A stretch of DNA of 64,000 nucleotides from Sphingopyxis sp. TUF1 (GTDB lineage: Bacteria > Pseudomonadota > Alphaproteobacteria > Sphingomonadales > Sphingomonadaceae): assembly GCF_036687315.1 (NCBI RefSeq), contig NZ_CP144683.1, positions 1 through 64,000 on the forward strand, given 5' to 3'. Shown here piece after piece: positions 29,750-39,721 of the stretch. Under the pieces are notes generated by a model. That model had not been told where the DNA came from and ran no database searches. It saw nothing but the letters and a program-made list of their open reading frames with translations. The stretch's first letter is position 1. Each line of letters opens with the position of its first letter. The position numbers and the translations under genes are program-made.

Positions 29750-31139
29750 GCGAGGCTTCCGCAAGGATGAAGGCCTTGACCGCGTCATAGTCGCCGGGAA
29801 GCTTCGTGTAACGTTCCTCGCGCTCGAACAGATTGCCCAGCCGCGCGGGCAGCGGCGGGCGCACGCCCGTCGCGCGCTCGACCGCCTCGCGGAATTTCGC
29901 GGGATGTGCGGTGGCGAGCGTGATGACCGGAATGTCGGCGTCGATGTCGAGCGAGCGCGCTGCGGCGAGCCCAACCGCGCTGTGCGGGTCGATAATCTGC
30001 CCCCCGCGTTCCTGCGCCCAGCGCAGCGCGAGCGTCATCGCGTCGCCGTCGATGCGGGCACTCGAGAACAGGTCGCGCGCGCCGCCGAGCATGTCGGCGG
30101 GGATCGTCATTGCGCGCTTGGCATCGAACTCGGCCATCATGCCCGCGATCGCGCCGCCGTCGCGGCCTGCGAGGTCAAAGAGCAGCCGCTCGAAATTGCT
30201 GCTGACCTGAATGTCCATGCTGGGCGTCGCGGTCGGCGTCACTGTACCCGCGCTATAGTCGCCGCTGGTGAGCGCGCGGTGGAGGATGTCATTGACGTTG
30301 GTCGCGACCACCAACCGAGCGATGGGCAGCCCCATCTGCGCCGCGACATAGCCCGCGAACACATCGCCGAAATTGCCGGTCGGCACGCTGAACGCCACCG
30401 GACGATCGGGGCCGCCAAGACGGACGGCCGCGTAGAAATAATAGACGATCTGCGCCATCAGCCGCGCCCAGTTGATGCTGTTGACCGCCGACAGATTGAC
30501 CTGGCTCCGTGCGTCGGCATCGCCGAACAGCCGCTTCACCATCGCCTGCGCATCGTCGAAACTGCCGTCGATCGCGATATTATGGACATTGGGGGCAAGC
30601 ACCGTCGTCATCTGGCGCCGCTGGACATCGCTGACGCGGCCCTCGGGATGAAGCATGAAAATCTGGATATGCTCGCGCCCCGCGACCGCCTCGATCGCCG
30701 CCGATCCGGTATCACCCGACGTTGCGCCGACAATCGTGATGTCGGTGTCGCCGCCGCTCAGGAACGTCTCGAACAATTCGCCGAGCAATTGCAGCGCGAC
30801 GTCCTTGAACGCCAGCGTCGGCCCATGGAACAGTTCGAGCAGCCAGTGGCGATGGTCGAGCTGGACCAGCGGCGTCACGGCATCGTGGCTGAAGCGGCCA
30901 TATGCGGCCTTGCACAGCCCGCGCAATTCATCCTCGGTCAGCGCGCCTTCGACAAAGGGTCGCATGACGCGGACCGCCGTTTCGACATAATCCAGCCCGG
31001 CGAGCGCCCGAATTTCGTCGGTCGACATCTGCGGCCATTTCGCGGGCACGTAAAGCCCGCCGTCGCTGGCGAGGCCCGCGAGCGTGGCGGCACGAAAGTC
31101 GAGGGTCGGCGCGGAGCCGCGGGTGCTGATATAGTCCAT
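29742..31139 (-). CDS. thrC: Threonine synthase
   Basis: 465 residues, full length for the long form. MDYISTRGSAPTLDFRAATLAGLASDGGLY-type start, PLP lysine in GPTLAFKDVALQ, phosphate-binding SGDTGSAA, and SVPTGNFGDVFAG. It converts O-phosphohomoserine to threonine. The position downstream of the cytochrome oxidase/SURF1 genes is the usual alphaproteobacterial arrangement. The gap to SURF1 is 27 bases, so it is read from the cta promoter or an internal one. Confidence 0.97.
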   Translation of the reverse strand: MDYISTRGSAPTLDFRAATLAGLASDGGLYVPAKWPQMSTDEIRALAGLDYVETAVRVMRPFVEGALTEDELRGLCKAAYGRFSHDAVTPLVQLDHRHWLLELFHGPTLAFKDVALQLLGELFETFLSGGDTDITIVGATSGDTGSAAIEAVAGREHIQIFMLHPEGRVSDVQRRQMTTVLAPNVHNIAIDGSFDDAQAMVKRLFGDADARSQVNLSAVNSINWARLMAQIVYYFYAAVRLGGPDRPVAFSVPTGNFGDVFAGYVAAQMGLPIARLVVATNVNDILHRALTSGDYSAGTVTPTATPSMDIQVSSNFERLLFDLAGRDGGAIAGMMAEFDAKRAMTIPADMLGGARDLFSSARIDGDAMTLALRWAQERGGQIIDPHSAVGLAAARSLDIDADIPVITLATAHPAKFREAVERATGVRPPLPARLGNLFEREERYTKLPGDYDAVKAFILAEASRG

Positions 31140-31166
31140 GACGCAGACGCGCCTAGCGGCGACGGC

Positions 31167-31817
31167 TTACGGCCGCAAGCGGCGACGGACGGCGAGGAAA
31201 TAGATGACGAGCGCCGCGGCGGCGAAGAGGAACCACTGAACTGCATAAGCGAGATGATTGTTCGGCGTGTCGTCGGCCGACGGAACGGCGCTCGGCCGCA
31301 ACCCCGCGACCGGCGTATCGGCGACCAGCATCGCGCGTGCTGGCGCCGCCTTGCCCATCGCCCGCGCGATCATGCTCGGCTGCTCGGGGCCGGGCACGAT
31401 CGTCCCCTGGACAATCCCGCCGGTCCACTTGGGTGGCGCAAAACCGTCGCCGATACCGACATCGACCAGCACGCCCGGCCCTTCGGCGCCGGTGCGGCAG
31501 TCGGCGATCATGCGAAAGCCCGTACCGCCCTTGCGGTCGGTGCCGCTGCGCGGATCCCAGCGCACGGGTTCGAGGCAGACGACGCTGCTCTTGCGATAGA
31601 GCACAGCATCGGGCACCGGCGGCAGCTCGGGATAGGTGACGAGCGACGACATCGCCATATTGCGTTCGTACAGCGCGATCAGCGCTTCCTTGTCGGCCTT
31701 GCGCTGGAGCTGCCAGACGCCGAGGCCGATCATCGTCGCGACCGCGGCAAGTACGAGCAGCGTCGGGATCAGCGGCCAGCGGGGCGGCGGCGGCGGCGGC
31801 GAAACCGGGTCAGTCAT
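31167..31817 (-). CDS. SURF1 family cytochrome oxidase assembly protein
   Basis: 216 residues. Proline-rich N-terminus, TM1 (about 14-32, LIPTLLVLAAVATMIGLGVWQLQR) with the family's GxWQLxRK motif, a large periplasmic part, and TM2 (about 188-207) after NNHLAYAVQWF. SURF1 helps insert haem a into CtaD. ATG at 31817 overlaps the end of DUF983 by a few bases. Only the last conserved block (HLAYAVQWF) is strongly family-like; the middle is divergent. Confidence 0.9.
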   Translation of the reverse strand: MTDPVSPPPPPPRWPLIPTLLVLAAVATMIGLGVWQLQRKADKEALIALYERNMAMSSLVTYPELPPVPDAVLYRKSSVVCLEPVRWDPRSGTDRKGGTGFRMIADCRTGAEGPGVLVDVGIGDGFAPPKWTGGIVQGTIVPGPEQPSMIARAMGKAAPARAMLVADTPVAGLRPSAVPSADDTPNNHLAYAVQWFLFAAAALVIYFLAVRRRLRP

Positions 31818-32208
31818 CCTCATCCGTTCCGGCGAGTCGACCCTCCGCGGCGCTGCGCTGATGTTCTGACGCGAGCAGCGCCGCTTTGGCAACGCGCAGC
31901 CCATAGACCACCGCCGCAGCGGTCAGCGGCACCCACAGCAGGGCATGGATCCATAGCGGCGGCTCGAACGCGAAATCGAGCGCGAGCGCCAGCACGATCA
32001 GCAGCGCGCCGATGATCATCGTCAGGAAGGCTGCGGGCCCGTCGCCGACGTTATAGCGCTGGAAATCGAGCGCGCAGACGCGGCAGCGCGGCGCAAACTT
32101 CACCGGCCCGTCGAACAAGGTCTGCGCACCGCATTCGGGACAGAGGCCAAAAAGGGCAGCCCGCGCGATTGGTGGCTGCCCCTTTGGTGATGGTTCCTTG
32201 CCGGTCAA
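31810..32208 (-). CDS. DUF983 family membrane protein
   Basis: About 132 residues. Zinc-ribbon-like start GLCPECGAQTLFDG...CRVCALDF (CxxC...CxxC), then two membrane helices (FLTMIIGALLIVLALALDF and WIHALLWVPLTAAAVVYGL). DUF983 genes commonly sit between ctaE and SURF1, suggesting a role in oxidase biogenesis, possibly metal handling. No ATG is available; a TTG at 32208, two bases beyond the ctaE stop, is the best start I can see. Confidence 0.8.
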   Translation of the reverse strand: MTGKEPSPKGQPPIARAALFGLCPECGAQTLFDGPVKFAPRCRVCALDFQRYNVGDGPAAFLTMIIGALLIVLALALDFAFEPPLWIHALLWVPLTAAAVVYGLRVAKAALLASEHQRSAAEGRLAGTDEDD

Positions 32209-32209
32209 A

Positions 32210-33085
32210 TCAGTGCGCGGCGATCGGCGCGCCCCAGCCGCCCCAGACATAGACGATGATGAAGAGGAACAGCCACACAACGTCGACGAAGTGCCAGTAC
32301 CACGCCGCCGCTTCGAAACCGAAATGCTGCTGCGGGGTGAAATGCCCCTTATAGGCGCGAACAAGACAGACGATCAGGAAGATCGTACCGACCAGCACGT
32401 GGAAGCCGTGGAAACCCGTCGCCATGTAGAAGGCCGAGCTGTAATTGCTGCCGCCGAAACCCCAGGGCGCATGCATATATTCATACGCCTGGATCATCGA
32501 AAAGATCGCGCCGAGGATGATCGTCGCCCACAGGCCTTTTTTCAGGCCTTCGCGGTCGCCGTGGATCAGCGCATGGTGCGCCCAGGTGATCGTCGTGCCC
32601 GAGCAGAGCAGGATCAGCGTGTTGAGCAGCGGGAGCGAGAACGGATCGATGACCTCGATGCCCTTGGGCGGCCACATGGTGATCGCATCGGCGCCTTCTT
32701 GTCCGAAAAGCGACGTGATCGCGCCATCGGCATATTCGATCGGCACCGGAAAGAGCGAGAAGTCGAACCAGGCCCAGAACCAGCCGACGAAGAACATGAC
32801 TTCGGACGCGATGAACAGGATCATGCCATAGCGCAGGTGCAGCTGCACGACGGGGGTATGATCGCCGGCATGCGCTTCGTTGATGACGTCCGACCACCAG
32901 CTGAAAAAGGTTGCGATCACGCCCATGAAGCCGAGCCCGAGCACCCATTTGCCCGCGGCACCGAAATAATCCTCGTGCATGAACATGACGAGGCCGAAGA
33001 ACATCACGAGCGCCGCGAACGAGCCGATGAGCGGCCAGACGCTGGGGTTTACGAGGTGATAGTCATGATGTTTGGCACCGGCCAT
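32210..33085 (-). CDS. ctaE: Cytochrome c oxidase subunit III
   Basis: 291 residues with seven membrane helices. Starts MAGAKHHDYHLVNPSVWPLIGS; conserved WWSDVINEA, SEVMFFVGWFWAWF, and the C-terminal FHVLVGTIFLIVCL...AAWYWHFVDVVWLFLF motif. Structural subunit of the aa3-type terminal oxidase in the inner membrane. 80 bases separate it from ctaG upstream. Confidence 0.97.
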   Translation of the reverse strand: MAGAKHHDYHLVNPSVWPLIGSFAALVMFFGLVMFMHEDYFGAAGKWVLGLGFMGVIATFFSWWSDVINEAHAGDHTPVVQLHLRYGMILFIASEVMFFVGWFWAWFDFSLFPVPIEYADGAITSLFGQEGADAITMWPPKGIEVIDPFSLPLLNTLILLCSGTTITWAHHALIHGDREGLKKGLWATIILGAIFSMIQAYEYMHAPWGFGGSNYSSAFYMATGFHGFHVLVGTIFLIVCLVRAYKGHFTPQQHFGFEAAAWYWHFVDVVWLFLFIIVYVWGGWGAPIAAH

Positions 33086-33165
33086 GTCACAATTCCCGTT
33101 TTTGCTGCCCCAGCGTGACGATTCCCCATCACCCGCCGGTCCTTGTTAGACTCTTGGATGCGGCC

Positions 33166-33735
33166 TTAGCTCGCCTTTTTGCCCTCGTCTACCGCCTCTA
33201 CAGGGTGGAAGGTGTAGCTCAAGGTGATTTCCTGGACGTCGCGCGCGTCGGGGTCATCGACGATCGCCGGATCGACGAAGAACAGCACCGGCATCCGCAT
33301 CTGCTGCCCCGGTTCCAGCCGTTGTTCGGTGAAACAGAAGCATTGGATTTTGGTGAAATATTTGCCCGCCTGCGTCGGCGTAACGTTGAAGCTGGCGGTA
33401 CCGACGACCGGCGCGGCCGAATTATTCTCGGCGATGAAAATCGCCATGTCGCGCGCGCCGACGCTGACCGTGTCACGCGGATGTTCGGGATAGAATTTCC
33501 ACGGCAGCGCGGGCGACACATTCGCGTCGAAACGCACCGAGATCGTCTGGTTCAGGATCTCGGGCTCGGCCGCAGCCGCGACCGCGTCGTAGCGCTGCGT
33601 CGTGCCGCCGAAACCCGTCACGCGGCAGAAAAGATCATAGAGCGGCACCGCGGCGAAGCCGAGACCGGTCATCGCGAGCGCGAGGATGCCGGCAAGGCTG
33701 GCGGTCTTGGCTTTCGGGGACAGGCTCCGGATCAT
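33166..33735 (-). CDS. ctaG: Cytochrome c oxidase assembly protein CtaG (Cox11)
   Basis: 189 residues from ATG at 33735, which overlaps the stop of the 49-residue gene (ATGA). One N-terminal membrane helix (ASLAGILALAMTGLGFAAV), the PLYDLFCRVTGFGGTT motif, and the copper-binding CFCF (in KIQCFCFTEQ) with the EPGQQMRMPVLFFVDP block. It delivers copper to CuB of subunit I. Periplasmic domain anchored in the inner membrane. Confidence 0.95.
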   Translation of the reverse strand: MIRSLSPKAKTASLAGILALAMTGLGFAAVPLYDLFCRVTGFGGTTQRYDAVAAAAEPEILNQTISVRFDANVSPALPWKFYPEHPRDTVSVGARDMAIFIAENNSAAPVVGTASFNVTPTQAGKYFTKIQCFCFTEQRLEPGQQMRMPVLFFVDPAIVDDPDARDVQEITLSYTFHPVEAVDEGKKAS

Positions 33736-33881
33736 GCGAAAATCTGCATTTTGGCAATGGTGATGAAGAAGAACAGGATAGCGAGCGCGCCGAGCATCCA
33801 CGCCATCATATTCGCGCGGCTGCGCTGGCGCCGGCGATATTCGGCCTCATCGAACGGCTGCTGGTCGGATTCGTCGGTCAT
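33732..33881 (-). CDS. 49-residue single-helix protein in the oxidase operon
   Basis: ATG at 33881 (overlapping the ctaB stop) to TGA at 33732 (overlapping the ctaG start); both junctions are ATGA. A charged N-terminal half ([20 protein letters not shown]) precedes one helix ([18 protein letters not shown]). The position between ctaB and ctaG fits the small accessory proteins often found in alphaproteobacterial aa3 operons. The double overlap makes it almost surely translated. Exact role unknown; an assembly or stabilising function is inference. Confidence 0.85.
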   Translation of the reverse strand: MTDESDQQPFDEAEYRRRQRSRANMMAWMLGALAILFFFITIAKMQIFA

Positions 33882-34789
33882 AGCGGCCACCAATGATCGG
33901 CGACGACTGCGCCGAAGAGAATGAAAAGATAGGCGATCGAAAAAGCGAACAGCCGCTTTTCAGGCTGCATCCGATCGCCCTCGCCCGCAGTGCGCGTGCC
34001 GACCCGAACCGATAGCAGGACGAAGATTGCCGACAGCAGGATCGCCGTCCAGCCATAGAGCGCGCCGGTGTAGCCGAGCGGCCAGGGCGCGATCGCCGCC
34101 GCCGCCATTACGATCGCATAGAAAAGAATCTGCCGCCGCGTCGATGTCTCGCCCGCGACGACGGGCATCATCGGAATGCCTGCGTCGGCATAATCCGAGC
34201 GGACGAAGAGCGCGAGCGCCCAGAAATGCGGCGGGGTCCACAGGAAAATAAGCAGGAACAGCATCACCGGCAGCGGCGCGATCGATCCCGTCGCCGCGAC
34301 CCAGCCGATCAGCGGCGGAAACGCCCCCGCCGCGCCGCCGATGACGATATTCTGCGGCGTGCGCGGCTTCAGCCACATCGTATAGACGAAGACATAAAAG
34401 AAGATCGACACGGCGAGCAGCAGCGTCGCCTGCCAGTTCGATGCGAACAGCATCAGGAACAGCGAAAAAGCCGCGAGACCAATCCCGAACTGCAACGCAG
34501 TCTGCGGATCGAGCCGCCCGGCAGGCAGCGGGCGTCCCGCGGTGCGCTTCATCTTGGCATCGAGCCCCGCTTCATACCATTGGTTGAGTGCGCCCGACGC
34601 GCCCGCCCCGAGCGCGATGGCGAGGATCGACGAAAAGGCGAGGACCGGATGCACGTCACCCGGCGCTGCGAGCAGTCCGCAGAGCGCAGTGAACACCACC
34701 AGCGACATGACGCGCGGCTTGGTCAGCGCGAACAGGTCGCGCCAGTCCGCGGGAAGCGTCATCATATCATGGGTCAGGCTCTGCGCCAT
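33878..34789 (-). CDS. ctaB: Protohaem IX farnesyltransferase (haem O synthase)
   Basis: About 303 residues from the ATG at 34789, which has GGAG five bases before it; another ATG at 34804 adds five residues. UbiA-type prenyltransferase with nine or so helices. The first Asp-rich motif is in [21 protein letters not shown] and the second aspartate-containing loop in [17 protein letters not shown]. It adds a farnesyl group to haem b, the first step to haem a for CtaD. Overlaps the 49-residue gene (ATGA). Confidence 0.96.
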   Translation of the reverse strand: MAQSLTHDMMTLPADWRDLFALTKPRVMSLVVFTALCGLLAAPGDVHPVLAFSSILAIALGAGASGALNQWYEAGLDAKMKRTAGRPLPAGRLDPQTALQFGIGLAAFSLFLMLFASNWQATLLLAVSIFFYVFVYTMWLKPRTPQNIVIGGAAGAFPPLIGWVAATGSIAPLPVMLFLLIFLWTPPHFWALALFVRSDYADAGIPMMPVVAGETSTRRQILFYAIVMAAAAIAPWPLGYTGALYGWTAILLSAIFVLLSVRVGTRTAGEGDRMQPEKRLFAFSIAYLFILFGAVVADHWWPL

Positions 34790-34848
34790 AATCACTCCGG
34801 CCATCAGGGCGGCGCCCTCTGCCGAAGGTCAGCAGAGGGCGCGGCCTG

Positions 34849-36516
34849 TCAGGCGATACGCGGCAGTTCGTTGAACTGGTGGAACGGCGGCGGGCTCGAC
34901 AGCGTCCATTCGAGCGTCGTCGCACCCTCGCCCCACGGATTGTCGGCCGCCTTCTTGCCCGCGACCAGCGAGTAGATGATATTCACGAAGAAGATCAGCA
35001 CGCCCACGCCCATGATGACATAGCCATAGGACGAGATGAGGTGCCAGAAGGCATAGGCGTCGGGATAGTCCGGATAACGGCGCGGCATCCCCTGCTGCCC
35101 CAGGAAATGCTGGGGGAAGAACAGGACGTTCACGCCGATGAAGAAGATCCAGAAGTGCAGCTGGCCCAGGACTTCGCTGTACATCCGGCCCGACATTTTC
35201 GGGAACCAGTAATAGAAACCGGCGAAGAGCGAGAAGACCGCCCCGAGCGACAGCACATAGTGGAAGTGCGCAACGACATAATAGGTGTCGTGCAGCGCCG
35301 TATCGACACCACCGTTCGCGAGAACGACACCCGTGACGCCGCCGACAGTGAACATGAAGATGAAGCCGAGCGACCAGACCATCGGGGTCTTGAAGCTCAT
35401 CGATCCGCCCCACATCGTCGCGATCCAGCTGAAAATTTTGATGCCCGTGGGAACCGCGATCACCATCGTCGCCGCGGTGAAATACATCTTCAGGTTCACG
35501 CTCATGCCGACCGTGAACATGTGGTGCGCCCATACGATGAAGCCGACGACACCGATCGCGACCATGGCGTAAGCCATGCCGAGATAGCCGAACACCGGCT
35601 TGCGGCTGAAGGTCGAGATGATCTGGCTGACGATGCCGAAGCCCGGCAGGATCATGATATAGACTTCGGGGTGGCCGAAGAACCAGAACAGATGCTGGTA
35701 AAGCACGGGATCGCCGCCGCCTGCCGCATCATAGAAGGTGGTACCGAAATTGCGGTCGGTCAGCAGCATGGTGATCGCCGCAGCGAGCACGGGCAGCGCG
35801 AGCAGCAGCAGGAAGGCGGTGACGAGCACCGACCACACGAACAGCGGCATCTTGTGCAGCGTCATGCCCGGGGCGCGCATGTTGAAGATGGTGGTAATGA
35901 AGTTGATCGCACCGAGGATCGACGCCGCGCCGGCAAGGTGGAGCGAGAAGATCGCCATGTCGACCGCGGGTCCAGCCGAGCCGCTCGTCGACAGCGGCGC
36001 ATACACCGTCCAGCCGGTGCCGGCACCCAGGCCACTGCCGCCCGGCACGAACATCGACCCGACGAGCATAATGAAAGCGACGGCGGTGAGCCAGAAGCTG
36101 ACGTTGTTCATGCGCGGGAACGCCATGTCGGGGGCGCCGATCATCAACGGCACGAACCAGTTGCCAAAGCCGCCGATCATCGCCGGCATCACCATGAAGA
36201 ACACCATGATCAGACCGTGCGCGGTGATCATCACGTTCCAGAAGTGCTTGGCCTGCACCTCGCTCGCCGAAGCGTCGAAGAATTGCGCCCAGCCGGTCAA
36301 ATGCTGGATGCCGGGCTCCGCCAGTTCCCAGCGCATCATGCCTGACAGCACACCGCCGACGATCCCCGCGACGATCGCGAAGATCAGGTAGAGCGTGCCG
36401 ATGTCCTTGTGGTTCGTCGACATGAACCAGCGGACGAAAAAGCCGGGCGTGTCGTGATCGTCGTGCGCATGATCGGCATGGCCGTGCGCGGGTGCAGTCG
36501 CTGCAATATCGGTCAT
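34849..36516 (-). CDS. ctaD: Cytochrome c oxidase subunit I
   Basis: 555 residues, twelve membrane helices. Haem a ligand His in [11 protein letters not shown], the CuB/cross-link pocket in [17 protein letters not shown] (His-Tyr), the CuB histidine pair HHMFT, and haem a3/a His in [10 protein letters not shown]- and D-channel residues around [19 protein letters not shown] are present. It reduces O2 to water and pumps protons. Lies 15 bases after ctaC. A His/Asp-rich N-terminus ([12 protein letters not shown]) may bind metal. Confidence 0.97.
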   Translation of the reverse strand: MTDIAATAPAHGHADHAHDDHDTPGFFVRWFMSTNHKDIGTLYLIFAIVAGIVGGVLSGMMRWELAEPGIQHLTGWAQFFDASASEVQAKHFWNVMITAHGLIMVFFMVMPAMIGGFGNWFVPLMIGAPDMAFPRMNNVSFWLTAVAFIMLVGSMFVPGGSGLGAGTGWTVYAPLSTSGSAGPAVDMAIFSLHLAGAASILGAINFITTIFNMRAPGMTLHKMPLFVWSVLVTAFLLLLALPVLAAAITMLLTDRNFGTTFYDAAGGGDPVLYQHLFWFFGHPEVYIMILPGFGIVSQIISTFSRKPVFGYLGMAYAMVAIGVVGFIVWAHHMFTVGMSVNLKMYFTAATMVIAVPTGIKIFSWIATMWGGSMSFKTPMVWSLGFIFMFTVGGVTGVVLANGGVDTALHDTYYVVAHFHYVLSLGAVFSLFAGFYYWFPKMSGRMYSEVLGQLHFWIFFIGVNVLFFPQHFLGQQGMPRRYPDYPDAYAFWHLISSYGYVIMGVGVLIFFVNIIYSLVAGKKAADNPWGEGATTLEWTLSSPPPFHQFNELPRIA

Positions 36517-36531
36517 CTGTCGGACCCCTTG

Positions 36532-37626
36532 TTAATTCTTGGCGGCCGGGATGGCGGCGGGAGCCGCTGCCGGCGCTGATTCGGTCGTGGCGGCAGGCGT
36601 TGCGGCCGGTGCCGGCGCCGCAGCGGCGGTCTCGTCCACCGGGCCATTCGGATTGCCACCCTTCGAGCGGACCCATGCTTCCCACTTATCCACCGGCAGC
36701 ACTTCGACCGCGATCGGCATATAGCCGTGATCGACGCCGCACAGTTCCGAACATTGGCCGTAATAAACGCCGACCTTGTTCGCGGTGAAGGTCGTTTCGT
36801 TGGCGCGGCCGGGGACGGCGTCCATCTTGGTCCAGAAGGCGGGAACGGCAAAGCTGTGGATCACGTCCGCGCCGGTGATGATGAGCTTAACCTGGCGGCC
36901 AACGGGAACGACCATGCGGTTATCGACCGCCAGCTGGTGCGGCTCGCCCGCGGCGTCGGCTTGTTCCTTGCTCAACATCTTCGACACATATTCCCCGATG
37001 CCCTGATCGGGATAGGCATAGCCCCAATACCATTGGTATCCGGTGACCTTGATCGTCAGTGCGTCGGCCTTCGGCGGTTCATATTGCGCTGCCAGCAGCC
37101 GGATCGACGGCACCGCGATCACCGCGAGAATCAGCACCGGGATCGCGGTCCAGATGATTTCGATGAAAGTGTTATGCGTCGTCTTCGACGGCACCGGGTT
37201 CGCCTTGGCGCGGTAGCGCACGATCACCCAAAGCAGCAGACCAAGAACGAAGAGCGAGATGATCGTGATGATGGGCAGCAGCATCACATGGTTGAACCAA
37301 TAGGCTTGCTCGCCTATCGGGCTGACCTGCGGCTGGAAGTCGATGCCGCGGTCGATCGGCTGGCCGACACCCGGGGTCGGCTTCATCGGCACGTAGGTCG
37401 CATCACCCGCGGGCGCAGCAGCGTCGGCGGTAGCCGGCGCGGCGGTGGGCGTCGCAGCAGGGGCTGCGACCGGAGCGGTCGCAGGCGCGGGATTCGCGGC
37501 GACCGTGGCCGCAGGCGCTTCCGCCGGAGCCGTTGCGGCGGTCTGTGCCTGTCCGGCGCCGACTGCGCCAAGCGACAAGGCTGCCGCAATTAACACCTTG
37601 ATTACAGGGGTTTTCAAGCTCTTCAT
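36532..37626 (-). CDS. ctaC: Cytochrome c oxidase subunit II
   Basis: 364 residues, longer than usual because of Ala/Pro-rich low-complexity stretches after the signal peptide (about 28-75) and at the C-terminus (about 325-362). Two helices anchor it (about 108-130 and 145-170). The CuA site is in YYGQCSELCGVDHGYMP (two Cys, His, Met). It accepts electrons from cytochrome c. First gene of the oxidase operon; the promoter probably lies in 37630-37850, shared with divergent pyrE. Confidence 0.96.
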   Translation of the reverse strand: MKSLKTPVIKVLIAAALSLGAVGAGQAQTAATAPAEAPAATVAANPAPATAPVAAPAATPTAAPATADAAAPAGDATYVPMKPTPGVGQPIDRGIDFQPQVSPIGEQAYWFNHVMLLPIITIISLFVLGLLLWVIVRYRAKANPVPSKTTHNTFIEIIWTAIPVLILAVIAVPSIRLLAAQYEPPKADALTIKVTGYQWYWGYAYPDQGIGEYVSKMLSKEQADAAGEPHQLAVDNRMVVPVGRQVKLIITGADVIHSFAVPAFWTKMDAVPGRANETTFTANKVGVYYGQCSELCGVDHGYMPIAVEVLPVDKWEAWVRSKGGNPNGPVDETAAAAPAPAATPAATTESAPAAAPAAIPAAKN

Positions 37627-37857
37627 AAGGATAATGCCGCCCGTTGCCTGTTGTTCTTATGATCCGCCAGCCCACCCTTCCTTGCTGCCGAACATGCGTC
37701 CGCGCAGCCATCGGACAGGCTGAATCTCGCGGGCGCTATAGACCCGCTTGCCGCTTGCCTCAAGCATCTCTAACACTATTTTGCGGTCGGCAAATCTGCG
37801 CCGCCAAAACCCGGTCGCCCGCCGCGGGCGACGCTATGGACAAAAGACCGACCTTTC

Positions 37858-38448
37858 ATGACCGACGATGAAATCCTGGCCGAATTTCGTGCCGCCGACG
37901 CCCTGCTCCAGGGCCACTTCCTTCTCTCCTCCGGCCGCCACAGCGAATATTATCTGCAGTGCGCGCGCGTGCTGATGGACACGAACCGCGCCGGACGCCT
38001 CGCCGCTGCGCTCGCCGCCAAGCTGCCGCGAGAACTGCGACAGTCGATCGACCTGGTCGTCTCGCCCGCGATGGGCGGCGTCATCATCGGGCATGAAATG
38101 GGCCGCGCGCTTGGCAAGCCCGCAATCTTCGTCGAACGCCCGACCGGCACTTTCGAGCTGCGCCGCGGCTTTACGATCGATCCGGGTTCGAAAGTTCTGA
38201 TGGTCGAGGATGTGGTGACGACGGGCCTGTCCTCGCGCGAAGCGATGGAAGCGGTGCGCGCCGCGGGCGGCGAAGTGGTCGCCGAAGCGGCGCTCGTCGA
38301 TCGCTCGGGGGGTAGCAACATCGACCTCGGTGTGCCCTTCTATCCGCTCGTCGCGATCAACTTTCCGACTTACGCCGCCGACGACCTGCCCCCCGAACTC
38401 GCGGGCACTGAGGCGATCAAGCCCGGTAGCCGGAGCGTCGCGGCTTGA
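37858..38448 (+). CDS. pyrE: Orotate phosphoribosyltransferase
   Basis: 196 residues. [29 protein letters not shown] start; PRPP-binding motif [15 protein letters not shown]. It couples orotate to PRPP, giving OMP in pyrimidine synthesis. Its TGA overlaps the TTG start of pdxJ (TTGA), a tight coupling. pyrC lies 18 kb away at 56476, so pyrimidine genes are scattered. Confidence 0.96.
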   Translation: MTDDEILAEFRAADALLQGHFLLSSGRHSEYYLQCARVLMDTNRAGRLAAALAAKLPRELRQSIDLVVSPAMGGVIIGHEMGRALGKPAIFVERPTGTFELRRGFTIDPGSKVLMVEDVVTTGLSSREAMEAVRAAGGEVVAEAALVDRSGGSNIDLGVPFYPLVAINFPTYAADDLPPELAGTEAIKPGSRSVAA

Positions 38449-39191
38449 CCGCCGCGCCTTCCGCGCAGCGCCTGCGGCTCGGCGTCAATATCGACCATGT
38501 CGCGACGATCCGCAACGCGCGCGGCGGCGAGCATCCCGATCCGGTGCGCGCCGCCGAAATCGTTGCGGCGGTCGGCGGCGACGGCATCACCGCGCATCTG
38601 CGCGAGGACCGGCGCCATATCCGCGACGACGATCTCGCGCGCATTCAGGCGGCGACCGACCTGCCGCTCAATCTGGAAATGGCGGCGACCGACGAGATGG
38701 TCGAAATTGCGCTACGCCACAGTCCGCACGCGGCATGCATCGTTCCTGAAAAGCGCGAGGAGCGCACGACCGAGGGCGGGCTCGATGCGGCGGGCCAGCA
38801 TAATCACCTTGCGCCTATCGTCGCGCGTCTGGCCGACGCGGGCATCCGTGTCAGCCTGTTCATCGAACCCGATCCGCGCCAGATCGAGGCGGCGATGCGC
38901 CTCCGCGCGCCCGTGGTCGAATTTCACACCGGCCGCTACGCGCATGTCGAAGGCGAGGCACGCGCCGCCGAACTACGCCGCCTCGCGGATGCCGCCGCGC
39001 TCGCGTGGAAGAACGGCATCGAACCGCACGCCGGCCATGGCCTCACCTATGAGAATGTCGTCCCCGTCGCCGCGATCCCGCAGCTCGCCGAGCTCAACAT
39101 CGGCCATTATCTGATCGGCGAAGCGATCTTTACCGGGCTGGAAGATGCGGTGCGACGGATGCGGGCGCTGATGGACGAGGCACGGGGATGA
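38445..39191 (+). CDS. pdxJ: Pyridoxine 5'-phosphate synthase
   Basis: 248 residues from a TTG start overlapping the pyrE stop. The core motif [18 protein letters not shown] (substrate phosphate and Glu/His residues), [11 protein letters not shown] and [14 protein letters not shown] are typical. It condenses 1-deoxyxylulose 5-phosphate with aminoacetone phosphate to form PNP (vitamin B6). The pyrE-pdxJ-acpS-lepB order is usual for sphingomonads, with a family A palindrome inserted after pdxJ. Confidence 0.96.
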   Translation: MTAAPSAQRLRLGVNIDHVATIRNARGGEHPDPVRAAEIVAAVGGDGITAHLREDRRHIRDDDLARIQAATDLPLNLEMAATDEMVEIALRHSPHAACIVPEKREERTTEGGLDAAGQHNHLAPIVARLADAGIRVSLFIEPDPRQIEAAMRLRAPVVEFHTGRYAHVEGEARAAELRRLADAAALAWKNGIEPHAGHGLTYENVVPVAAIPQLAELNIGHYLIGEAIFTGLEDAVRRMRALMDEARG

Positions 39192-39199
39192 AGAGTTTC

Positions 39200-39295
39200 G
39201 CCATTGCGAGCGAAGCGAAGCAATCTCCAGCCTTCGGGATTGCGCAACGACGATGGCTGGAGATTGCCGCGTCGCCTTCGGCTCCTCGCAATGAC
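39200..39295. repeat. Long extragenic palindrome, family A
   Basis: 96-bp copy between pdxJ and acpS, with inner arms GCAATCTCCAGCC / GGCTGGAGATTGC and an outer arm CCATTGCGAG matched by CTCGCAATGAC. It splits two genes that are otherwise in one operon. Confidence 0.88.
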
Positions 39296-39312
39296 GACCC
39301 GAGGGATTTGGC

Positions 39313-39714
39313 GTGATCATCGGCCTCGGCTCCGATCTCTGCAATATCGAGCGCATCCAGAATTCGCTCGACCGTTTCGGTGAGCGGTTCGAGAATCGCG
39401 TCTTCACCGACGTCGAACGCGCCAAGGCCGCCCGCCGCCCCTTCACCCGCGCCGGCACCTATGCCAAGCGGTTCGCCGCGAAGGAGGCTTTCTCGAAAGC
39501 CGTCGGCACCGGCTTCAAGCGCGGCGTGTTCATGAAGGACATCGGCGTCGTCAACGCCCCTTCGGGCGCGCCGACGCTGGCGCTGACCGGGGGCGCAGCC
39601 GAGCGGCTCGCGCAGATGGTCCCGCCAGGTCATACCGCGCATATTCACCTGACATTGACCGACGACCACCCCTGGGCGCAGGCGTTCGTCATCATCGAAG
39701 CAATCAAGGACTGA
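39313..39714 (+). CDS. acpS: Holo-[acyl-carrier-protein] synthase
   Basis: 133 residues from a GTG start at 39313. Magnesium/CoA site in [12 protein letters not shown] (Asp) and [15 protein letters not shown] (Glu, Lys) are the family hallmarks. It transfers 4'-phosphopantetheine from CoA to ACP. Eight bases before lepB. Confidence 0.95.
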   Translation: MIIGLGSDLCNIERIQNSLDRFGERFENRVFTDVERAKAARRPFTRAGTYAKRFAAKEAFSKAVGTGFKRGVFMKDIGVVNAPSGAPTLALTGGAAERLAQMVPPGHTAHIHLTLTDDHPWAQAFVIIEAIKD

Positions 39715-39721
39715 CGGACTA

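Noticed and set aside
29724..32015. 763-codon plus-strand ORF, antisense to thrC and SURF1
   Set aside because: Arg/Ala/Pro-rich composition with no domain; it mirrors conserved minus-strand genes and comes from high GC with few stops.
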